Origin: Phenylobacterium sp. J367
Lineage (GTDB): Bacteria > Pseudomonadota > Alphaproteobacteria > Caulobacterales > Caulobacteraceae
Length of the DNA stretch: 64,000 bases
Assembly: GCF_024699985.1 (NCBI RefSeq)
Contig: NZ_JAJONA010000001.1
Span: 2,480,001-2,544,000, forward strand
Direction: 5' to 3'
Shown here piece after piece: positions 8,367-18,497 of the stretch. Each line of letters starts with the position of its first letter. Position 1 is the stretch's first letter. The notes beneath the pieces are model-generated. The model had not been told where the DNA came from, did not search any database, and worked only from the letters and a program-made list of their open reading frames with translations. The position numbers and the translations under genes are program-made.

Positions 8367-8507
8367 TCCCTCCCTTAATGGGGAGGGACAGGCCGCGACA
8401 GCGGCCAGGGTGGGGCGGCGTGAGGCTGACTGAGCGTCAGGGCCTGGACACGACTCCCCCCCCCCGCTCGCCTGGCGGCGAGTCGACCCTCCCCATTAAG
8501 GGAGGGA
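8367..8507. repeat. Intergenic inverted repeat, class A (21-bp perfect arms)
   Basis: Arms at 8367-8387 and 8487-8507 are perfect reverse complements (core TCCCTCCC-TTAAT-GGGGA). The 99-base centre holds further small hairpins (GGCCGC-GACA-GCGGCC at 8391-8406; CTGAC-TGAG-CGTCAG) and a run of ten C at 8456-8465. It separates two convergent genes, so it may act as a bidirectional terminator. Related elements occur at 18317-18487, 23079-23098 and 30391-30499. Confidence 0.75.
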
Positions 8508-8516
8508 GCCATCCAT

Positions 8517-9585
8517 CTACTGCGTCTGCAGGGCCTCGCCCGTGATGGCGTAGCCGCCCTGCAGCCAGTCGACGACCTCGCGGGCGGCGGGGTGGTCGAA
8601 GGCGGCGTAGCGCTCCACGAGCCGGACCTTCCGCTCGTCGGAGAGCCGGTCGAGGCCGGTCTCCTGCAGGGTCAAGAGGTCGGCGACGACGGTGCGGGCC
8701 AGCGCCTCGCCCAGGACGTCGGCGCAGGCGCGCTGGAAGGCGGCGAGATACTGGTATCCCTCCCCGCGCGCATAGCTCTCCGCCAAGGTCAGCATGGGGA
8801 TGCGCGACAGCACCGGCTGGGACGCCGGGTTCACCGCATGGGCGGACAGATGCGCCCCGATCGCCGCCGGGCGGCCGGTGAAGCCGCGCAGGTGGAGGTG
8901 CTGGCTCATCCGGGGGGCCGTCGTTGACCGGATAGTTGTCCCAGAGGAACGGCCGGCGGCGGAGCTGCTGGCCGACGCGCTCCAGGTGGCCGGGGGAATA
9001 TTCCAGGCTGCAGACCTCCTCACCCGTCCACATCACATGGACGACGGGCTCCAGGGCGAGGCCCAACTCGGCGAGGTAGGTGGGCGGCCGCTGGCCGAAG
9101 ACGCGGTCGAGCACCGGGTCGTCGGAATAGTAGCTGGGGCACATGATCAGCCGCGACGCCTTGGTGCGCGGGCCGATCCAGTGGACGATCTCCGCCTGGC
9201 GGGCGGCGAGGTCGGGCAGGTCGCCGCGCATGTCGTCGAACAGGATGGCGAGGTCCTCGACGCCGGCATCGTCGAGCTGGGCGAGCTTGGCGGAGAGCGC
9301 CACCTTGGCGGCGGTGTCGAAGCCGAAGTGCAGCTCGAACGGCGTCAGGCCCACGCCGAAGCGGACGTCGGCCTCGCGGCAGGCGGCGCCGAACGCCTTG
9401 AGCGCGTCGAGCTCGCCTTGAGGATAGGGCTCGCGCCACCTGCGGCGGAGATAGGGGTCGGCCTTGGGCGCATAGAGCCAGAAGCCGTAGCCGCGGGGGC
9501 CCAGGAAGCTGACGTTGGCCTTGCGGTCCGCCCAGCTCCAGGGCCGGCCGAAGAACCCCTCGATGACACCGATTTCCACCGACAT
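8517..9585 (-). CDS. GH84 beta-N-acetylglucosaminidase (O-GlcNAcase-like), frame broken at 8912-8917
   Basis: About 355 residues if one base is removed from the G6 run at 8912-8917. The N-terminus 'IGVIEGFFGRPWSWADR' and the acidic pair in 'LAILFDDMRGD' (the D-D catalytic dyad that polarises the acetamido group) are diagnostic of family 84, which removes beta-linked GlcNAc with substrate-assisted catalysis. 'SYYSDDPVLDRVFG' and 'WDNYPVND' are further conserved active-site blocks. The second frame continues directly with the helical C-terminal domain, ending in TAG at 8517. No signal peptide is visible, so a cytoplasmic role in amino-sugar recycling or in removing GlcNAc from proteins is likely. 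Divergent from the sugar kinase, 47 bases apart. Confidence 0.85.
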
Positions 9586-9632
9586 GGCCTGGAGGCTAGC
9601 GGCGTTCGCCCGAATGTGGAAAGCGGGGCTGC

Positions 9633-10539
9633 ATGAACCGGATTGTCGCGCTCGGCGAATGCATGGTGGAGCTCAGCCTGGGGGAGGCGGGGACCGGCCG
9701 CATCGCCTACGCCGGGGACACCTTCAACACGGCGGTCTATCTCGCGCGGCTGGGGCGGCCGGTGGCCTACGCCAGCGCGGTGGGCGACGACGATCCGTTC
9801 AGCCGGGCGATCCTGGGCCTGATGGCCGAGGAGGCGATCTCGGCCGACCTGATGCTCAGGCTGGAGGGCCGGCTGCCCGGGCTCTACGCCATCGAACGCG
9901 ACGCGGCCGGCGAGCGGCGGTTCTTCTACTGGCGGGCCGAGTCGGCGGTCCGCAGCTACTTCGATCATGTGGACGTGGCGGCGCTCCGGGCCGCGATGCT
10001 GGAGGCCGAGCTGGTGTTCCTGTCGGGGGTCAGCCTGGCGATGATCGGCGAGGCGGGCCGCGCCGGTTTGGGCGGCCTGCTGGCCGAGTGCAGGGCGAAG
10101 GGCGTGGCGATCGGCTTCGACCCCAACTACCGGCCCAGGCTGTGGGCCAGCGCGGAGCAGGCGCGCGCGGCGGCGGAGGCGGTGATCCCGTTCTGCCGCT
10201 ACGTCTCGGTGAGCGCGCCGGACGCCGAGACCCTGTGCGGCGAGAGCGCCGGAGTCGGTGGCCGAGGCCTGGGCCGCGCACGGCGGCGAGGTGATCCGCC
10301 GCGAGGAGGACCGCACGGTGGCGATCCACGCGGGCGGGACGGTGGAGGTCCTGCCGGCCGGGCCGGGGGCGGCGCAGGTGGTGGACACCACGGGCGCCGG
10401 CGACAGCTTCAACGGGGGCTATCTGGCCGCCCGGCTCGGCGGCGCGTCGCCGCGCGAGGCCGTGGAGGCCGGGCGGAAGCTGGCGGCGGTGGTGGTCGGC
10501 CACATGGGCGCGATCATCCCGAAGGACGCGATGCCCTAG
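9633..10539 (+). CDS. kdgK: PfkB family sugar kinase, probably 2-dehydro-3-deoxygluconokinase, frame broken near 10248
   Basis: About 301 residues if one base is removed near 10248. 'VALGECMVELS' at the N-terminus and 'AGDTFNTAVYLARLG' are the substrate-binding start of KDG kinases; 'GVAIGFDPNYRPRLW' follows near residue 160. The second frame carries 'VVDTTGAGDSFNGGYLAARL', the PfkB signature 2 with the catalytic Asp and anion hole. It phosphorylates 2-keto-3-deoxygluconate (Entner-Doudoroff and uronate routes) if the assignment is right; another PfkB sugar kinase is possible. The C-terminal half is slightly short between the break and the GAGD motif, so a second small error there cannot be excluded. 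Confidence 0.8.
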
Positions 10540-10545
10540 AGAGGG

Positions 10546-12404
10546 CTAAACCCGCCGCACCCACTCGTCGACGACGCCGGAGAGCACGCTCATGGGGGAC
10601 CGCGCCGGTCTCGATGAGGAGGTCGTTGAAGCGGCGGACGTCGAAGCGGGGGCCAAGCGCGGTCCGGGCCTTGTCGCGCATCCGGTTGATCTCGGTGTGG
10701 CCGATCTTGTAGCCGCAGGCCTGGCCGGGGGTGGCGCAGTAGCGGTCGATCTCGCTGGTCATGGCGTCGCGCGGATTTCCGGAATTCTCCACCGCCCACT
10801 GGATGGCCTGATCCCGCGTCCAGCGCTTGGCGTGCAGGCCGGTGTCGACCACCAGGCGGATGGCGCGGAAGCGCTGGGCCTGGAGGTAGCCCAGCCGGCC
10901 GGCCCAGTCGGTTTCGTACATGCCGATCTCGTCGGCGAGTTGCTCGGCGTAGAGGGCGTAGCCTTCCACATAGGCGTTGATGCCGGAGAGCAGGATGCGG
11001 ATCAGCGGCGTCGTGCCGGCCTCGGTCAGGTAGCCGAGCTGCCAGGCGTGGCCGGGCAGGGCCTCGTGGTAGGTGAGCGTCGGCAGCCGGAACTTCGGCC
11101 AGTTCGAGGTGGCCTTCAGGTTGATGTAGTAGGTCGCCGGCCGGGAGCCGTCGATCGCGGCCGGGTTCATATAGCCCTGGCCCGCGCCGTCCTGGATCTC
11201 CATCGGCACCCGCTTCACCTGAACGGGGGGCCTTGAGCTGCAGGGTGAAGGCGTCGGCCATCTTCGGGCGTACCCCGGCGATGACGCCATTCAGGTAGTC
11301 GAGGATCTGCTGGCGGCCGGCGTCGGTGTCGGGGAACAGGAAGCGCGGGTCGCGGCCGAGCGCGGTCATCCGTTCGCCCACCGTGCCCTTCGTCAGGCCC
11401 TGGGCCTTCAAGAGCGCGTCCATCCGGGAATCGATGGCGCGGTTCTGCTCCAGGCCGATGCGGTGCACCTCGTCGGCGGTCAGCGAGGTGGACGTGCCCT
11501 CGCGGAGCAGCCAGCGGTAGTAGGCCTCGCCGTTCGGCAGGCGCCAGACGCCGGCGTCCTGGCCGGCGCGGGACTGCACGGCGGCGAGCGTCGCGTGCTG
11601 GCGGGCGAGCACGGGATAGACCTCGCCCTCCACGAGCCGGGCGGCCCGGGCCTCGAGGTCGGCGGAGAGGCCCTTCTCGCGGGCCCGGCGGGCGAGGGAG
11701 CCGACCAGCCGCGACTTCGCCGGCGCCACGGCGAGCATCGCCCGCTGCTGGCCCAGGATGTTCGAGAGGATGAAGGCCGGCGGGATGACGCCCAGGCCCG
11801 CGTCCCGCTCGATGCGGGCGGTCTCGTCGCCGACCACCTTGGACATCTCGTGCAGGCGCGAGAGGTAGTCGTCGGCGTCGTCCTCGGTCTCGATCGAATG
11901 CTGGCTGTCGAGGAACTCCGGCACGTAGGAATAGGCGCCGTCCTGCTGGCTGACGACGTAGGGCGTCGAGCTTTCGCTCATGGCCGAGGCCAGCGTGTTG
12001 TCGCCGTAGTCGAACGGGGCGGCGTCGGCGCCGAGCTTCAGGACGTAGGAGACGACCGCCTTGTGGATGCGGCTGTCGCGCGACAGGCCGGCGTCCGGCG
12101 TGGCCTCGATGGCGCGCAGGTTGTCGCGGCAGAATTCGCGGTCGTCCTCGACATTGACCCAGGCCGCGTCGTTGAGCTGGCCCTTCAGGCCGGCGCGGGC
12201 CTCCTTGTCGAGGCCGAGGCCGGTGGCGAGCTCCGGATTGCGGATCAGCAGGCGCTCGGCGAGGTCGTCGAGCTTGCGGGCCAGCGCCTGGTCGGCGGTC
12301 TCGGGGGCGGGCGTGACCGGCAGCACCTGGGCGACCGCGGGCTGGGCGGCCAGCAGGCCGGCGGCGCCCGCGGAGAGAAGGAGTTCGCGGCGGTCGAGGC
12401 GCAT
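10546..12404 (-). CDS. DUF885 family metallopeptidase-like protein, Tat signal, two frame breaks
   Basis: About 618 residues if one base is removed from each of the runs at 11225-11230 and 10594-10598; the length modulo three agrees with two extra bases. The N-terminus 'LDRRELLLSAGAAGLLAA' is a twin-arginine signal ending near AVAQ, so export in folded form to the periplasm is expected. The second frame carries 'YHEALPGHAWQLGYL', whose H-E-x-x-P-x-H resembles a zinc site, followed by 'EGYALYAEQLADE' as the likely third ligand region. The corrected C-terminus ends 'MSVLSGVVDEWVRRV'. DUF885 proteins are common in Caulobacterales and Sphingomonadales; peptide hydrolysis is assumed, not proven. 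Confidence 0.85.
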
Positions 12405-12480
12405 CGGCGGTCCCGTCGTTGGAGGTCAAGCGGGACCGTAGGGTGTCCCACCCGGCTGGGGAAGGATGCGGGGCGACGGT

Positions 12481-13005
12481 CTAGTTGTAGGCGACCGTGA
12501 CCGTGAAACTGTTTGAGTAGGCGCCGATCACCGTCGAGGACGAGAGCGTCACCTGGCCGCCGATGTTGAACTGCACCGTGCCGCCGCCGCCGATCTGGCC
12601 GCCGCCCATGGACGAGGTCAGGTAGACGGTGAGCGTCTCCGAGCCGCCCGCCCGGGTGAGGGTCACGTTGTTCGGATAGGTGACGTTGATGTTGGCGTTC
12701 GGCTGGCCCTCGACCGTAAAGTTGGCCCGGGTCGGCGTGTTGCCGTTCGCCTGGGCCAGGTTCGAGGTGCTGACGTTGCCGGAGTTGGCGTCGATGATGA
12801 TGGTGCCGGAGCCGCTGGTCGGCCGGATCACCGAACCGAAGTTGAGGTCGGTGTTCTTTGTGACGTTGAGGACCGGCTGCATGACCGTGATGCTGCCCGT
12901 CGCAGACTGGTTGGTCTGGGCGCAGGCGCTTCCCGCCGCAGCAAGCGCGACGGCGATCGTCCCCATTCCAAGCAGATGGCGGGCCAGCAGAGGGCGGATG
13001 GTCAC
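12481..13005 (-). CDS. DUF4402 family exported protein (pilin/coat-like beta protein)
   Basis: 174 residues from GTG 13005, which has GGGG nine bases upstream and opens a signal peptide (TIRPLLARHLLGMGTIAVAL, cleavage likely after GSACA). A longer ATG frame from 13131 adds an unconvincing N-terminus. The mature protein is Thr/Ser/Asn/Gly-rich with alternating strands ('LNFGSVIRPTSGSGTIIID', 'INVTYPNNVTLTRAGG', ending 'SNSFTVTVAYN'), the pattern of DUF4402, a family of secreted beta-sandwich proteins often adjacent to chaperone-usher systems. No chaperone or usher is nearby, so this is an orphan. An upstream 247-base AT-richer gap probably carries its promoter. Confidence 0.8.
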   Translation of the reverse strand: MTIRPLLARHLLGMGTIAVALAAAGSACAQTNQSATGSITVMQPVLNVTKNTDLNFGSVIRPTSGSGTIIIDANSGNVSTSNLAQANGNTPTRANFTVEGQPNANINVTYPNNVTLTRAGGSETLTVYLTSSMGGGQIGGGGTVQFNIGGQVTLSSSTVIGAYSNSFTVTVAYN

Positions 13006-13252
13006 TGAATTCCCCAAGATATCGAACAGCGTCCCCGGTCCGTCCTGGGACGCGCGTACTGCACACACGCCTGTGGAGCAACTTTCAGGCCACGCTTTAC
13101 AACTCGGGCGGGCGGAGTTTTCGCGCCGCACAACTACAGAGCATTGAAATCGACGAACGAAGATATGTGAAACGGCTTGACTGTAAAGCGCCTGAGAGTC
13201 GCGGGCGGTTCCCTGGCGGGCGCGACGGGGACGGGCAGCCGCCGGCCGCGGC

Positions 13253-14011
13253 TCAGGCGCCGTCGTCGGTGGGCTCGGGATAGACCCCCTTGAGGACGTC
13301 GTCGAAATGGCGGTGCACGGCGTCGTTGCACCGGCAGCTCACCCGGTCGAGTTCGTCCAGGTCCTTCACGATCAGGCCGCCGCGGCGGGTGGCGAGGACA
13401 TCCTTCTCCTTGAAGGTCCGGATGACCCGGCTGACGTAGCCGCGACCGACGCCGAGCATCCTGGCGAGCTGGTCCTGGGTGAGCGGCACCTCGTGGTCGC
13501 CGGTCCGGACGATGGCCGCCAGCAACCATTTGGCGGCCCGCTGCTCGATCGTGTGGGTCGCGTTGCAGGCGACCGCCTGGAAGACCTGCGCCATGACGCA
13601 GTCCGCGTATCGGGCGAACAGGTTCTGGAGCGTCTTGGAACGGGACTTGGCGTCCTCCAGCGCGGCGGCCTCCATCCGCAGGAGCGTCCCGCCGTACTGG
13701 ACCTGGACGCGCGCGAAGGCCGGCAGGCGGCCCTGGCTGACGACCCCGCCGATCGCGCCTTCGCGACCGACGAGGGCGGTCTCCACGGCGTGGCCCTCGT
13801 CCTGGAGCACCAGGAACGAGACCAGGGTGCGGCCACAGGGAAAATAGACGTAACGCACCGCATCGCCGGGCTCGTAGAGCACGTCGCCCCGATCGGCCGG
13901 GCGGGTGCTGAGCGACGGCTGCAACAGCGCGAAGTCGTCCTCGCGCAGCGCGTCCAGAAGGTTGTTCCGGGGACCGGTGTCCCGGAACAGGCTGGTCGCG
14001 GCGACGCTCAT
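13253..14011 (-). CDS. Crp/Fnr family transcriptional regulator
   Basis: 252 residues. Cyclic-nucleotide-binding-like barrel ('GDVLYEPGDAVRYVYFPCG', about 43-60), dimerisation helix and C-terminal helix-turn-helix ('LTQDQLARMLGVGRGYVSRV', about 177-196). The pattern V-x-F-P-C-G is typical of a heme-less Crp-like subfamily frequent in alphaproteobacteria; the usual recognition helix R-E-T-V-S-R is here G-R-G-Y-V-S-R, implying a different DNA target. C-terminal extension is hydrophilic with 'SCRCNDAVHRHFD', where two Cys and His could bind a metal. Divergent from kaiB with about 210 bases between, so it may control the clock operon. Confidence 0.85.
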   Translation of the reverse strand: MSVAATSLFRDTGPRNNLLDALREDDFALLQPSLSTRPADRGDVLYEPGDAVRYVYFPCGRTLVSFLVLQDEGHAVETALVGREGAIGGVVSQGRLPAFARVQVQYGGTLLRMEAAALEDAKSRSKTLQNLFARYADCVMAQVFQAVACNATHTIEQRAAKWLLAAIVRTGDHEVPLTQDQLARMLGVGRGYVSRVIRTFKEKDVLATRRGGLIVKDLDELDRVSCRCNDAVHRHFDDVLKGVYPEPTDDGA

Positions 14012-14220
14012 CTCAAGACCCCCGGTGGCTTCCTGCAGAGCTCAACGCGGAAAGCGGCGGATGTGTCCACTAGTGCGCAGACGTGCTGTCGAGCTGCGTA
14101 TATGGGTCGCACCCACATCTAAGGATCAAAGGGGGGCGGATTGACGCGACCACGTGCATGCCCGCCCAATCGCAAGGTGCGCCTATCGGCCGGAGCCAGG
14201 CTCCGGGCCAGGATCGCCTT

Positions 14221-14526
14221 GTGAGCCGCGGATCCACCGATCGGCCGTTCTTCCATCTCCATCTGTTTATCGCCGGGGAGACCCCCGGCGCCGAGCGGGC
14301 CCTCGCGCAGCGCGCACGCCTGATCGAGGCCCTCGGGCCTGGTGTCGCGATCGAGATCGTCGACATCCTCCAGTCGCCCGCGAAGGCCGAGGCGGCCGGT
14401 GTCATCGCCACACCGACGCTGTCCGACGAGAGCCGCACCCCGCCGCGGCGGATCGTCGGCGACCTGAGCGACGCGGCGAAGGTCATCGAGTTCTTTTCCC
14501 TCCCCCGACGGAGTACGTCCGCATGA
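14221..14526 (+). CDS. kaiB: KaiB-like clock protein
   Basis: About 101 residues from GTG 14221, which has CAGGAT seven bases upstream; an ATG at 14158 in frame gives a 21-residue longer form without a ribosome site. 'FFHLHLFIAGETPGAERALA' is the first strand-helix of the thioredoxin-like KaiB fold, followed by 'VAIEIVDILQSPAKAEAAGV' and 'IATPTL', the conserved T-P-T-L preceding the fold-switching half. In cyanobacteria KaiB binds phosphorylated KaiC; in KaiA-less proteobacteria its role is linked to stress and day-night timing. Its stop overlaps the kaiC start in ATGA (14523-14526), indicating translational coupling. Confidence 0.85.
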   Translation: MSRGSTDRPFFHLHLFIAGETPGAERALAQRARLIEALGPGVAIEIVDILQSPAKAEAAGVIATPTLSDESRTPPRRIVGDLSDAAKVIEFFSLPRRSTSA

Positions 14527-16013
14527 GCCCTTCCGAGGACGTCCTCGAGCCTGTTCTCGAACGTGTGCAAACGGGGGTCGAGGCGTTCGACGACCTGGTC
14601 ATGGGCGGCCTGCCCCGCGGTCGGGCCACGGTGGTGGGCGGCACGCCCGGCAGCGGCAAGACCGTGTTCGCCACCCAGTTCCTCGCCCACGGCATCTCGA
14701 AGTTCGGCGAAGCCGGGGTCTTCGTCACCTTCGAGGAGGAGCCGGCCGAGATCGAGGCGAACATGCAGGGCTTCGGATGGGACCTCACGCGCTGGCGCGA
14801 GGAGGGCCACCTGGCGTTCGTGGACGCCAGCCCCCGGGATCACGAAGAACTGGTCATCGGCGAGTTCGACCTGTCCGGCCTGCTCGCGCGGATCCTGCAC
14901 GCGGTGGAGACGGTCCAGGCCAAGCGCGTCGTGCTGGATTCACTCGCGCAGCTGTTCGACCATTTCATCGCCGATCCGAACGTCATGCGCCGAGAGCTCT
15001 TCCGGATCTGCTCGGCCCTCAAGCGCACGGGCCTCACCGTCCTGATGACGGCCGAGCGCAACAGCGAGTACGGCGACATCACCCGGCACCGCATGGAGGA
15101 GTTCGTCGCCGACAACGTGGTCATCCTGCGCAACGTGCTCGAACGGGAGAAGCGCCGCCGGACGATCGAGGTGCTGAAGATGCGCGGCAGCCACCACGTC
15201 GAGGGCGAGGCGCCGATCACCATGGTCAGCGGACGCGGCATCGTCGCCGTGCCGCTGTCGTCCCTGCGGCTGGAGCAGGAGAGCAGCACCAAGCGGGTGA
15301 CCAGCGGCAACGACACGCTGGACCAGATGTGCGGCGGCGGCTTCTTCCGGGACAGCGTCACTCTGGTGAGCGGCGCGACCGGCACGGGCAAGACCCTGCT
15401 GGTGACCAACTTCCTGGCGGGCGGCGTGAAGCGCGGGGAGCGGGCGCTGCTCCTCGGCTACGAGGAGAGCCGCGGACAGCTGTTCCGCAACGCGCGGGGC
15501 TGGGGCGTCGATTTCGCGGCCATGGAGGCGGCGGACAAGCTCAAGGTGGTCTGCCTCTACCCGGAGGCCCAGAGCCTGCCGGACCACCTGCTGACCATCC
15601 GCGGGCTGGTCGAGGAATTCCGGCCCGACCGGATCGCCATCGACAGCCTGTCCGCGCTCGAGCGCGTGGCCCCCGACGTCGGTTTCCGGGAATTCCTGAT
15701 CAGCCTGACGTCCTTCATCAAGAAGCACGAGATCGCCGGGCTGTGCACCTCGACGAGCAAGTCGCTGATCGGCGGCGAGAGCGTCAGCGAGCAGCACATC
15801 TCGACGCTCACGGATTCGATCGTCCTGCTTCGCTACATCCAGGAGCAGGAGACGATGAACCGCGGGCTCATGGTCCTGAAGATGCGCGGCAGCGAGCACG
15901 CCAAGCAGTTCCGGCGCTTCACCATCGACGGCCAGGGCATGCATCTGGGCGCGGCGCCGGACGCGGCGCCCGACATTCTCGGGCCCGGCGCCGGTGACGA
16001 ACTGAGTTCCTGA
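14523..16013 (+). CDS. kaiC: KaiC-like circadian clock ATPase/autokinase
   Basis: 496 residues, start fixed by the ATGA overlap with kaiB. Two RecA-like domains: CI with Walker A 'GTPGSGKT' (40-47) and catalytic 'FEEEP' (70-74); CII with 'GATGTGKT' (284-291) and 'YEESRGQL' (313-320). The autophosphorylation pair is kept: 'HISTLTD' puts Ser427 and Thr428 where cyanobacterial KaiC has S431/T432. The protein ends about 25 residues after the CII core, so it lacks the long C-terminal tail that KaiA grips, consistent with no kaiA here. It likely hydrolyses ATP as a hexamer and autophosphorylates. A hybrid histidine kinase follows three bases downstream. Confidence 0.92.
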   Translation: MSPSEDVLEPVLERVQTGVEAFDDLVMGGLPRGRATVVGGTPGSGKTVFATQFLAHGISKFGEAGVFVTFEEEPAEIEANMQGFGWDLTRWREEGHLAFVDASPRDHEELVIGEFDLSGLLARILHAVETVQAKRVVLDSLAQLFDHFIADPNVMRRELFRICSALKRTGLTVLMTAERNSEYGDITRHRMEEFVADNVVILRNVLEREKRRRTIEVLKMRGSHHVEGEAPITMVSGRGIVAVPLSSLRLEQESSTKRVTSGNDTLDQMCGGGFFRDSVTLVSGATGTGKTLLVTNFLAGGVKRGERALLLGYEESRGQLFRNARGWGVDFAAMEAADKLKVVCLYPEAQSLPDHLLTIRGLVEEFRPDRIAIDSLSALERVAPDVGFREFLISLTSFIKKHEIAGLCTSTSKSLIGGESVSEQHISTLTDSIVLLRYIQEQETMNRGLMVLKMRGSEHAKQFRRFTIDGQGMHLGAAPDAAPDILGPGAGDELSS

Positions 16014-16016
16014 GCC

Positions 16017-17517
<1,501 letters not shown>

Positions 17518-17540
<23 letters not shown>

Positions 17541-18271
17541 AGCTGGCGACGCCGTGGCGACCGACGACGAGGTGGTCGTGGATGGCGATGCGCAAGGGGC
17601 GGGCCGCATCGACCACCTGGCGGGTCATGTCGACGTCGGCGGCCGACGGCGTCGGGTCCCCGGACGGGTGGTTGTGGACGAGGATGATGGCGCTGGACGA
17701 CAGCTCCAGGGCGCGGCGCACCACCTCGCGCGGATAGACCGGCGCGTGGTCGACGGTGCCGCGGTTCATCACCTCGTCGGCGATGAGCTGGTTCTTCTTG
17801 TCGAGGAAGAGGACGCGGAACTGCTCGCGGGCCTCGTGGGCCAGCGCGGTCTTCACATAGGCCAGCAGCGCCGACCAGGAGGAGATCACCGGCCGCCGCG
17901 CGACCTGGTCGCGGCCGGCCCGGAGCGCGGCTTCGTGCAGAAGCTTGAGATCGAGGGCGACGGCCTCGCCCACCCCCCTTCACGGTCTTCAGCTCGTCGA
18001 CCGTGGCCCCCAGGACGGCGGCGAGGCTGCCGAAGCGGGCGAGGAGCTGCTTGGCGAGCGGCTTGATGTCGCCCCGCGGGATCGAGCGGAAGAGGAGGAG
18101 CTCGAGCACCTCGTAGTCGGGCAGGGCCGCGAGGCTCGCCTGGGCGCGGGTCCGCAGCCGGTCGCGGTGGCCGAAGTAGTGGGGCTTCGGCGCAGGCGAC
18201 CTTGCAGGCGCCTGGGCCGTCCAGAGATCGGCGGCGGCGCTGGCGTCCTCGACGGCGGGCAGGTGGTCCAT
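17518..18271 (-). CDS. radC: RadC family (JAMM/MPN+) protein, frame broken at 17973-17978
   Basis: About 250 residues if one base is removed from the C6 run at 17973-17978. First frame: '[14 protein letters not shown]' then '[20 protein letters not shown]' and a helix-hairpin-helix with '[20 protein letters not shown]'. Second frame: '[20 protein letters not shown]' and the metal site '[19 protein letters not shown]' (H-x-H-x7-S-x2-D), the JAMM motif. RadC proteins have no settled role in repair but often respond to DNA damage. A perfect LexA box lies 12 bases upstream of the ATG, supporting SOS control here. Confidence 0.88.
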
Positions 18272-18282
18272 GGGGGAACAAT

Positions 18283-18297
18283 GTTCCGCAAATGTTC
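18283..18297. promoter_or_regulatory. LexA box GTTC-N7-GTTC upstream of radC
   Basis: GTTCCGCAAATGTTC matches exactly the alphaproteobacterial LexA operator GTTC-N7-GTTC, a direct repeat different from the enterobacterial palindrome. It ends 12 bases before the radC ATG on the opposite strand, the place expected for repression of a promoter or of transcription start. An additional GGAAC on the radC side makes a partial third half-site. Chance occurrence of an exact 8-base match is low in a single 26-base spacer. Confidence 0.7.
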
Positions 18298-18316
18298 CGG
18301 GATGGCAAGAGGCCAA

Positions 18317-18487
18317 ATCCCTCCCCCTTCAGGGGAGGATGGACGGCGCGGAGCGCCGCCGGGTGGGGGTGTGTGGATCGGGCGCGACACGGCGGCGAAG
18401 GGCGCGCTTCCGTGCAACGCGGCGCTTGAACGCCACTTCCCCACCCTGGCCGCTGCGCGGCCTTTCCCTCCCCTGAAGGGGAGGGAT
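18317..18487. repeat. Intergenic inverted repeat, class A
   Basis: The outer arms are about 22 bases: left begins ATCCCTCCCCCTTCAGGGGA at 18317, right ends near 18487 and is its reverse complement apart from one C of homopolymer length. Inner hairpins include GGCGC-GGA-GCGCC. It fills the gap between radC and the ABC/peptidase gene. The arms share the CCCTCCCC...GGGGAGGG core with the elements at 8367, 23079 and 30391. Confidence 0.7.
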
Positions 18488-18497
18488 GGCGCGCGCG

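Noticed and set aside
14154..14522. In-frame extension that would make a longer KaiC
   Set aside because: The extension overlaps kaiB in another frame; the ATGA at 14523 is the natural start and KaiC N-terminus begins there.
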